Assembly: GCA_016206995.1 (NCBI GenBank)
Contig: JACQQN010000007.1
Coordinates: 1-10,881, forward strand
From: Candidatus Omnitrophota bacterium
Lineage (GTDB): Bacteria; Omnitrophota; Omnitrophia; Omnitrophales; Abzuiibacteriaceae
DNA: 10,881 bases
Direction: 5' to 3'
Notes under the pieces: generated by a model
Seen by the model: the letters and a program-made list of their open reading frames with translations, nothing else
Databases searched by the model: none
What the model was told of the DNA's origin: nothing
Shown here: positions 1 through 6,700 of the stretch, one piece after another
How the letters are laid out: the number at the start of each line of letters is the position of its first letter
Numbering within the stretch: position 1 is the first letter of the stretch
Program-made: the position numbers and the translations under genes

Positions 1-765
1 CCGCAGCTTTTAGAGTCCGGTATTATTGGATACAAAATTAGACCGGAATTGGATTCAAGTTTCCGAAGTTTCATTGCACGGGTACATGAACATGGTTTTA
101 AGGTAATTGTTTACTTGCACGCACCTGGTGCGCCGCGTTGGAAATATCCGTTAGGCCATCCGCAAGCGGGTCAACTTCAACCCGTCGAAACAACTCTTGC
201 ATGGATGCGTTGTTTTCAAAGTCCGAACGGATGTGACGTCCATGGACAACATGTGGATGGTTACGATTTGGATGGTTGGTACCTTGATAATGCAGAAATT
301 GGCGATCTCACTCAAGACTATGGTTTTATTAAACAGGTGCGTAAGGATGTCGGTGATGAGGGCATTATTTATCACCATGATTCCGTAGATGTTTGGGCAG
401 GGAATGTCGGCATAGGTAGATGGGTGGTTTATCCGGGCCTTAAGGGAGTGATGATTGATGCTTATGTCAACTATACGCTTACGGGCGAAACCGGTGCGAT
501 GGCTGAAGTGGATGAACCCAATGATCCCTATTTAAGGTTTTACACATCTGGCTATGGAATGTCACAAGTACTTGGTTCGCTGGTGAGGAAATCAGATAAG
601 AAACTCGCAATTTCGGAAGGAGAAGTTGAACGTGTTTCGGCACAAAATCTTCGGGGACTCAGCAAGGGTTGGGATGAGTATTACAGACCGTTTTATGAAG
701 AACGTAAACGTGAGTATCTCTGCGCACAAAATCAAGACTCTGATCCTTCGTGTCGGTCAAATCCT
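1..765 (+). other. TIM-barrel-like (glycoside hydrolase-type) domain of gene A, N-terminally truncated
   Basis: Residues 1-255 show hydrophobic strands ending in polar residues, as in (beta/alpha)8 enzymes: KVIVYLHAPGA (34-44), DGWYLDNAE (91-99), GIIYHHDS (121-128), GVMIDAYVNYTLTGE (149-163) and a YTSGYG segment (181-186). In the DGWYLDNAE segment, D96 sits where many alpha-glycosidase-like barrels carry the catalytic or substrate-binding acid, and E99 and E163 are further acidic candidates. This resembles GH-type barrels such as DUF6259, GH123-like or GH31/36-like folds, but I cannot fix the family. The first strands lie upstream of the window. Whether it is catalytic is inference. Confidence 0.5.
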
Positions 766-3663
766 CCGGCTCATTTTAATCCAGACGTTGATTGGCCTAT
801 TGATTCTGAAACAGGTTGGTTTCGATCTCCAACTAACATTCGGGTAGTTCCGTTGACAGGCACTTCCATGCAAATCGATTGGACGACAAATGGTGACTCA
901 GACAGTGAAGTGGCGTACACGAGTAACGGTGTCTGGTGGCCGACTGGTTATGATCAAAGTTGGGCTCCGGATGGTCCTGATGGTGTTGTGGGTGATCGGG
1001 CGCTAGTTTTGGCCCACAGTATTACTGTCACTAATTTAAGAGAAAACACTCCCTATAAATTTAAAATCAGGTCAAGAAATCGAGAAGCCGGCTTCAATGA
1101 AGTGATTTGGGGTTATGTCAGCGAGGAAATTTCTACAGGAAGTGCCGATTCTGATCATGATGGAATGAATGATGATTGGGAAATGGAACATTTTGGAAAT
1201 TTAGATCAAGATGGCAGTGGCGATTTTGATAACGATCAATTAACTAACCTTGCGGAATTTCGAGAAGGAACAAATCCAAAAAATATTGACACCGATGGTG
1301 ACGGCTTTGCAGACGGTGACGAAGTAAACATCTATCACACGGATCCTTTAGATTGGACCAGTCATCCTCCTGTTGCTTGCAATAATAACAACATTTGTGA
1401 AAACGGAGAAACAATTCAAAACTGTCCTTCCGATTGCCAAACTGATTTGCTCGCTTATTGGTCATTTGATTATGGAAATGCGTTTGATCAATCTGGAAAT
1501 GACCATCATGGAAATGTGCATGGCACAGAATGGACCGTGAATGGAGGTTATCAAGCAAGTGGCGCTTATCGATTTGTATCCGATCTTTATTTTCCTGATT
1601 ACATTGATACCGGTATCGCGTTAAGCCAAATTGATCAATACAGAAAGAATGATTCTGCATGCGGAATAGATGTTTCCCGTTGTGAGTCAACTATCAGTGT
1701 TTGGGTAAAACCGAATGCAGTCAACAAATATAATATTGTCACACATCACTTAGGTGGATTTGATTATTTAAGTGTGGGAACAACAGACTCGCCTGGAAGA
1801 GTGCGGACAATGGTTCGAGATGTAGTGAATCAAGTTAATTTCTGGCCAACTTCAAATGGAGGTATTCCTGCAAATGAGTGGTCAAGTATTACGTTTGTGT
1901 TTAAAGAGAATGCAGGTTACCAATTTTATATTAATGGCGTGCTTGATAAAGACGTTCAAAATTCCAATCTTCGTTTTTATGACTATACTTCGCAACACAT
2001 GCTTCCCGCTGAGCGTCGGGCGTTAATTGGTTATGGTTGGCAAGGCGGGAACGAACACTTCGACGGAGTAGTGGATGAGATCAAGGTTTGGAAACGTGCA
2101 TTATCACCGGAAGACATTTGTCATTTATCCGGAAAAGTTTGGCAGAGCGGTTCTTGTGTCGTCCCACCCGACTTACCTGAATACACTTTAACTCTTTCTA
2201 CCGAAGGTGAAGGTGCTGTAATAAAAACGCCCGATCAAACAAGCTATACAGAAGGAACTGAAGTCACGCTCACCGCCAATCCAGCTTCCGGGCATCACTT
2301 CGTCGAATGGCAAGGAGATCTCGCCAGCTCTACGAATCCAGTTACGATTACGATGGATGGCGCTAAAACAGTCACTGCTCTTTTCGCACCGAATTTACCA
2401 AATCAATACACTTTAAGAATTTCTTCTGATCATGGTCATGTGGTCCTTAATCCATCGGGCGGTACTTATCATGAAGGGGTTGAGGTTCAATTGACTGCAA
2501 TGCCAGATTCGGGTTATCAATTTAGTCGTTGGGAAGGAGACCTGTCGGGCGCCGAAAATCCAAAATCAATCGTAATGGATCGCGAAAAATCTGTGGCAGC
2601 GATTTTCCATGCGACACTAGCCCCTCAAAATCAGCCGCCTCGAGTGAATGCAGGCTCTGACCAAACCATTACATTTCCTGCGGTTGTAAATCTAGATGGA
2701 ACTGTATCGGATGATGGTTTGCCTAATCCTCCGGCAAGGGCGAGTTTGACTTGGTCCAAAGTTTCTGGTGCAGGCGTGGTCACATTTGCGAATCCGAATG
2801 CCATTGATACTCAAGCAAGTTTTTCTAAAACTGGAACTTATCTTTTACGACTTACCGCAAATGATTCAATTTTGGAAACTTTTGATGAAGTAACCATTAC
2901 CGTTGTATCTAATGCAGGCGGAACCCCTCGAGGAGGTGATGAAAATAATAATGAAGGTAATGATAACAACAATGACGACAACACCAATAATAACTTTCCG
3001 ATTATAGGAGGTGGCGGTGCTTATTTCATTCCACAGCTAGGGGGTTCAGAAGCTGGTGGAGAGCTATCTTCCCCAGCTCTCACCGAAGATGGAGTTGATG
3101 CGGTGGGTGATGTCAGCAGTGGTAACACCCCCGGTACTTTTATCGGAACTCCTTCAGCACCAGAACTGCCAACACCTGAAGGATCATCTTCCAGTCGCCT
3201 TTTAAGTCCGCAAGAGATGAACCAGCTCCTTGGTTTTGGGAAGGATTTAGGATCTCAACTAGGAACCCAAAAAGAAACCTTGAAAACACCTCCTATAGAA
3301 AAGAAGGAAGCGCCCCAACCAAAGCCAAAATCTGAAAATGAGCCCTTCTTTTACCTGAAGAAACTTTGGGGTTTCGGTCCCTTCGCGATTTACCAAAGCA
3401 TTCTTACTAATACCCAGTATCAGGATGGTTTTGCGCTTCCCGTGGATCATTGGGAAATCTCCCAACTCCCTCATTTAAGCTTCTACATTTCAAAGCGGGG
3501 GATTCTTTTCCATCTTCGTATTCCGAGGGGAGAAGAGAAGGTGAGAGCTTATATTTCTTTAAAAGCCCGTCGCACAAATTCACAGGAAACCATTCACGAT
3601 TATGCGGAAATTTCTTTTGCACCTTCAAATCACGAAATGATTGCGGAGTCACACCATGATTAA
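1..3663 (+). CDS. Giant modular exported protein, 3' part (gene A): TIM-barrel-like, FN3, TSP3, LamG, InlB-B and PKD modules
   Basis: The frame is open from base 1 to the TAA at 3661-3663, so this is the last 1,220 residues of a longer protein; the TTG at 49 is not a convincing start because codons 1-16 continue the same domain. Residues here count from codon 1. Order: TIM-barrel-like domain (1-255), FN3-like (276-380), TSP3-like calcium repeats (383-451), Cys motif (460-479), LamG-like jelly roll (481-710), two InlB B-repeats (727-796, 802-871), PKD-like (877-969), Asn/Asp-rich linker (980-999), Gly/Ser/Pro linker to about 1110, unknown C-terminal domain (1114-1208). All recognised accessory modules are typical of extracellular, carbohydrate-binding or adhesive proteins, so export is inferred although the signal peptide lies outside the window. 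The product is best described as a putative surface glycan-active or adhesive protein; the exact substrate is not visible. Gene B overlaps its end by 8 bases. Confidence 0.96.
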   Translation, partial: PQLLESGIIGYKIRPELDSSFRSFIARVHEHGFKVIVYLHAPGAPRWKYPLGHPQAGQLQPVETTLAWMRCFQSPNGCDVHGQHVDGYDLDGWYLDNAEIGDLTQDYGFIKQVRKDVGDEGIIYHHDSVDVWAGNVGIGRWVVYPGLKGVMIDAYVNYTLTGETGAMAEVDEPNDPYLRFYTSGYGMSQVLGSLVRKSDKKLAISEGEVERVSAQNLRGLSKGWDEYYRPFYEERKREYLCAQNQDSDPSCRSNPPAHFNPDVDWPIDSETGWFRSPTNIRVVPLTGTSMQIDWTTNGDSDSEVAYTSNGVWWPTGYDQSWAPDGPDGVVGDRALVLAHSITVTNLRENTPYKFKIRSRNREAGFNEVIWGYVSEEISTGSADSDHDGMNDDWEMEHFGNLDQDGSGDFDNDQLTNLAEFREGTNPKNIDTDGDGFADGDEVNIYHTDPLDWTSHPPVACNNNNICENGETIQNCPSDCQTDLLAYWSFDYGNAFDQSGNDHHGNVHGTEWTVNGGYQASGAYRFVSDLYFPDYIDTGIALSQIDQYRKNDSACGIDVSRCESTISVWVKPNAVNKYNIVTHHLGGFDYLSVGTTDSPGRVRTMVRDVVNQVNFWPTSNGGIPANEWSSITFVFKENAGYQFYINGVLDKDVQNSNLRFYDYTSQHMLPAERRALIGYGWQGGNEHFDGVVDEIKVWKRALSPEDICHLSGKVWQSGSCVVPPDLPEYTLTLSTEGEGAVIKTPDQTSYTEGTEVTLTANPASGHHFVEWQGDLASSTNPVTITMDGAKTVTALFAPNLPNQYTLRISSDHGHVVLNPSGGTYHEGVEVQLTAMPDSGYQFSRWEGDLSGAENPKSIVMDREKSVAAIFHATLAPQNQPPRVNAGSDQTITFPAVVNLDGTVSDDGLPNPPARASLTWSKVSGAGVVTFANPNAIDTQASFSKTGTYLLRLTANDSILETFDEVTITVVSNAGGTPRGGDENNNEGNDNNNDDNTNNNFPIIGGGGAYFIPQLGGSEAGGELSSPALTEDGVDAVGDVSSGNTPGTFIGTPSAPELPTPEGSSSSRLLSPQEMNQLLGFGKDLGSQLGTQKETLKTPPIEKKEAPQPKPKSENEPFFYLKKLWGFGPFAIYQSILTNTQYQDGFALPVDHWEISQLPHLSFYISKRGILFHLRIPRGEEKVRAYISLKARRTNSQETIHDYAEISFAPSNHEMIAESHHD
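826..1140 (+). other. Fibronectin type III-like domain of gene A
   Basis: Residues 276-380 have the FN3 pattern: a Trp in strand B (IDWTTN), an SDSEVAY strand, a HSITVTNL strand followed by an N-x-P-Y turn, and the closing YKFKIRSRN strand. This version resembles the N-terminal FN3-like domain of secreted bacterial hydrolases. It probably acts as a spacer or binding module between the barrel and the calcium repeats. Confidence 0.7.
1147..1353 (+). repeat. Thrombospondin type 3-like calcium-binding repeats in gene A
   Basis: Residues 383-451 contain Asp-rich loops of the DxDxDG type: DSDHDG (383-388), LDQDGSGD (401-408), DFDNDQL (408-414) and DTDGDG (430-435), the last followed by the typical DGDEV and YHTDP. 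This is the bacterial TSP3 repeat, which binds calcium and forms a stiff extracellular stalk. The same arrangement recurs in gene B at 7529-7828. Confidence 0.85.
1378..1437 (+). other. Four-cysteine C-x5-C-x2-GE-CPxDC motif in gene A
   Basis: C460, C466, C475 and C479 lie within 20 residues around ENGE and CPSDC. Short modules of the pattern C(G)N..C..GE...CP.DC are common in secreted proteins of myxobacteria and several candidate phyla, usually right beside a LamG or TSP3 module as here. Two disulfides are expected after export. Function is unknown; a small rigid spacer is likely. Confidence 0.65.
1441..2130 (+). other. LamG/concanavalin A-like jelly-roll domain of gene A
   Basis: Residues 481-710 begin with AYWSFD...DQSGNDHHG and end with DGVVDEIKVWKRALSPEDI, the two hallmark segments of the Laminin_G_3 (PF13385) jelly roll. 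The middle holds TISVWVKP, EWSSITFVF and YQFYINGVL strands. An insertion at about 545-565 adds a Cys pair (C554, C561). These domains bind carbohydrate or protein ligands in secreted proteins. C707 and C719 probably form a further disulfide just after the domain. Confidence 0.9.
2179..2388 (+). repeat. Divergent InlB B-repeat 1 in gene A
   Basis: Residues 727-796 match the divergent InlB B-repeat (PF18998) pattern: YTLTLS, EGTEVTLTANP, a Trp-Gly-Asp segment (EWQGDL), NPVTITMD and KTVTALF. This beta-grasp-like module is a common extracellular stalk unit. It is followed after 5 residues by a second copy of equal length. Confidence 0.9.
2404..2613 (+). repeat. Divergent InlB B-repeat 2 in gene A
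   Basis: Residues 802-871 repeat the pattern of the preceding copy: YTLRIS, EGVEVQLTAMP, RWEGDL, NPKSIVMD and KSVAAIF. The two copies are 70 residues each, gap-free in the core and clearly diverged, so the duplication is old rather than a recent tandem event. Confidence 0.9.
2629..2907 (+). other. PKD-like domain of gene A
   Basis: Residues 877-969 follow the well-known bacterial pattern of NQPP.VNAG.DQTI, NLDGTVSDDGLPNPP, TWSKVSG, TQASFS and GTYLLRLTANDS, ending in DEVTITVV. It is a beta-sandwich spacer or ligand-binding module of secreted enzymes and adhesins. It closes the folded modular part before the low-complexity linker. Confidence 0.9.
2908..3330 (+). other. Low-complexity linker of gene A (Asn/Asp-rich, then Gly/Ser/Pro-rich)
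   Basis: Residues 970-1110 lack a regular domain pattern. Residues 980-999 are almost only Asn, Asp, Glu and Gly, encoded by AAT/AAC/GAT/GAC runs at about 2938-2997. Then come Gly-rich (1003-1020) and Ser/Pro/Thr-rich segments, and a Lys/Pro/Glu-rich stretch (1098-1114). It probably is a flexible tether between the extracellular modules and the C-terminal domain. Confidence 0.75.
3340..3624 (+). other. Unrecognised C-terminal domain of gene A
   Basis: Residues 1114-1208 after the flexible linker form a compact segment with alternating hydrophobic strands (HLSFYISKRG, ILFHLRIPRG, VRAYISLKARR, YAEISFAP), which suggests a small beta sandwich. I do not recognise a family, and I see no LPxTG, PEP-CTERM, or type IX secretion C-terminal signature. 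Its position suggests a role in anchoring, secretion or partner binding, but this is inference. Confidence 0.5.
3645..3648 (+). promoter_or_regulatory. Ribosome binding site for gene B
   Basis: GGAG lies 7 bases before the ATG at 3656, inside the last codons of gene A. It supports this ATG over the in-frame TTG at 3641, which has no comparable site and follows a TGA at 3638. The start overlaps the gene A stop, so coupled translation is likely. Confidence 0.7.
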
Positions 3664-3787
3664 AAGTTCTTTGTGTGAAGAGCGCTGGAAGGTGAGCAAG
3701 TTCTTTCGCTTGTTCCTATTTGCAGGATTTCTTGCCATTCGGCTCTTGGGTTTTGATGTTCAATTGCTTGGAAAAAATGTTTTTGCT
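3656..3787 (+). other. Signal peptide or N-terminal membrane anchor of gene B
   Basis: Residues 1-44 have a basic n-region (K3, R10, K12, K15, R18), a hydrophobic stretch (about 16-38) and a possible signal peptidase site after VFA (42-44), before an acidic mature start FPDDE. R29 breaks the hydrophobic stretch and the n-region is long, so an uncleaved anchor is possible. No lipobox cysteine is seen. Confidence 0.65.
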
Positions 3788-6700
3788 TTTCCTGATGATG
3801 AAAACGCTAGACCTAGGGAAACTAATCACACTCCCGTTTTTAGTGAGTTCCCGAGGGGTGGTTACATCGTTGCTGGCCACACGACCCGATTTGCAATCAC
3901 TGCTTCAGATGAAAATCCGGACGATATTTTAACATTTACCATTGAGGGAAATCCAAACCCCTTGGATTTTGGAGCGACCCTCGAACCAAACCCTGAAGAT
4001 CCCACTCGTTCAGTCATTTTTACATGGACGCCGACGAGACGAAGTCGATATCCTGATTCTTGGATTAAAGTAACAGATCAATCAGGAGCTTTTGATGTCG
4101 AGTTATTCAATTTTGTTGTTCTAACGGAAGGATCTGATGAAGGAATTCCTCAGGTAAGGCTCGCGGGCCCCGCTCGTTTTGCGCCAAACTCACCAAACCA
4201 TTTTGAAGTATTCGCTCTTTCGTCCTACGGTTCTGAGCTTGAATATCATTTGACGATGACGAATCAAGCCGGAGAGCCCGTTGAACTTGGTTTTGACTGG
4301 CAGTCTTCAAATCAGTTTGAAGTTTCTATTTCCCATAGCGGAAACTACGTGTTGAAGGGGCAAGCGCGCAGTCGGGGAAGACCAAATATCTTAAATTCAA
4401 TCACAAAAAATATCCGCGTTTTGAATTCAGAAGAAATCGTGCCGTCTCCCATCGAACCAAGGATTAGTTTAATCGGAAGGGGCCAAATAGCGCTTCAATG
4501 GTTTTCAGATCCTGCAAATAACACAGTGACACAATACGAACTTATCCTTCAGCGGCAAGATGGTAATACAGTGCAACAGGTAGTCCGTCAAGTTAACGTT
4601 CCAGATCCGGCAAATGAAGCGACATCCTATACCTTTGTTTACGATTTCGCGGATCAAACTCAAACAGATCTCCAGAATTTTTTTCAAGGAATGCAACAAA
4701 AGCATATCACGGCGGCATGGTTTACCATCAATGTCATTGAAGTTGACCAGGCGTCCACGCTTTACAGCATGGAGAATATTCAGTTTTATTTATGGGCTTA
4801 CTTTCCGTATGTTCGTGGAATCGAGAGCAGCTATTCTTTAGTAGATGAAACTGTCACGCTTTTTTTTAGTGGGATCGAACTTCCTGGAAACGGGCTTTAC
4901 TCAGCTAATTTGGTTCGTATTTATCATAATGAGGAAGTTGAACCAATTATAGAAGTGCCAGCATCCGATCGGCAAATTATAGTTCCTGGGGTTATATCCG
5001 GTGATGCGGGAGTTTTTTATCTCACGGTTGTTGATGAAGGAAATCCTCCCAGTGTTCCAACGCTCGAAGGGCTTTCGAAAATACATGCGCCGGCATTTAA
5101 AGTTCCGCAGTGTCATGATGGCATTGATAACAATGGAGACGGACGTGTAGATTTGAACGACCCCGGTTGTTCTGAGATGACAGATCGATTTGAATACAGT
5201 TATGAAGATAATCTTGACCTGCGAAATCGCGTTTTGGTGATTTATAACCGCAATACAACGGACAGTCGAGAAATTGCAGAACATTATATCGCTCAGCGAC
5301 AAATTTCAGAAGATCGAATGTGTGGTGTCCAGCTTCCGCCCGGGCATTATGCGACTGCTGAACAATTGCTGGGAGCTCGAAAGACGATCGTCGAAGAATG
5401 TATTTGTAATGTTATTCCATCGGGAAATCAACCCAATCCTTGTGATGTGGCTCATATAGACGACGTCGCTCGCGTTTCTCCAATTACGCACCTTGTTCTA
5501 ATTCGCGGAATACCTGCTCGTTTGACAGGAACAAATTGGACGGACGATGAGGAAGATCCGTCGTTTGATTTTTTTCTAAGCTTTGCGCTTTACCGGGATA
5601 TGGATCAATTTTTTGTATTAGAGCCGGGTGGTCAACTGAACACTTATTTTGGTGGCATGTCGTCTGATACAAAAGATTTTCAAACTTTTGATCCGATCAG
5701 TGGATTCATTAGGCCCATTAATCCAAGCTTAGACAAAATGGTGGCTTATGGACGCATCGAAGCCATGGACAAAGAAAGAACTTTTGCTTTGATTGATCGA
5801 ACTGTAGCAGCAGAAGAAAAAGGGGTTGGGGGAAATTTTCTGTTTGGGTTGCCAGGTTATTATTCCAGTCATTTGAATGAATTCGTTTTATTCCGCTTTT
5901 TTAGAGATCTGACATCAAGCCGCGAAGCTCAATGCCGCGATTATCTTGTAGAACCCTATGGCGAATGGCCTTATCAACAGTGTCGAATGGGAGCAGCGGC
6001 ATCTATTCTTGGTACGCGGATTCCTGGTGAAATAGGTCAAAATACAATTCCTCGCGCGATGAATGCCGGTATTTATCTTGGCAGTGCTCTTGCGAATGGC
6101 CACCATGCATTTGACGGTTTCGAGAACATGCTCAATTGGCATAAAACCGATTATGATTGCATCGAATTATGTAAAGATTTCGGTGATCCAACGCAAGTTG
6201 CAAATTGCCGCCTGCGTTCTACTGATTATTTCAAAGAAATTAACACGGATTGTGTGGGTGCCGCGGATGGTTTTTTAGGTTGGCAATTCCGGTCTTGGCC
6301 CGTTCAATATTATGGATTCTTTCCACCCGGATGGGAATTGTGGTCTGGCGGTAACGGATCGGTTGATCGGACGCCTCCACTTCAAATTACCGCTCCCGAT
6401 GCTTACCGTGACAATCAATTTCAAGATGATCAATACCTTCATTTTGGCGAGCCTGATAGTCTCCCAAACCCACAATGTACCAAGGAGAATGGCGATGTTG
6501 AACCTTGCCCCGAAATGATTGGGATTGATCTCACGAAATCATTCCTTTTTAATCCGCTACTTAGCCCAAGCGCCCCAAAGAATTTCATCGTTCGTTTTCG
6601 CTATCGAAGCGGCGCAGCTACTGCAGGGGGCGTGATTGGAGTAGGTGGTTATTTTATTAAGGAAGACAACTCGGTGAACCACCTAACCAGTTCTTCTCTT

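Noticed and set aside
49..51. TTG as the start codon of gene A
   Set aside because: The frame is open from base 1 and codons 1-16 continue the barrel-like domain; there is no Shine-Dalgarno site before 49.
1244..1690. Antisense open frame of 148 codons
   Set aside because: It lies wholly opposite the TSP3 and LamG modules; its product is rich in His, Gln, Asn and Cys without any domain pattern, as expected for a shadow.
3641..3643. In-frame TTG as an alternative start of gene B
   Set aside because: It would overlap its own ribosome site; the ATG at 3656 has GGAG at the proper distance.
4860..4867. Run of eight T, resembling a terminator tail or phase-variation tract
   Set aside because: There is no GC-rich stem before it and it is in frame in gene B (Leu-Phe-Phe); eight bases is too weak alone to claim slippage control.
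4901..5302. Antisense open frame of 133 codons
   Set aside because: It is opposite the conserved DGIDNNGDG motif and the start of the TIGR03790-like domain, with no ribosome site or recognisable protein features.
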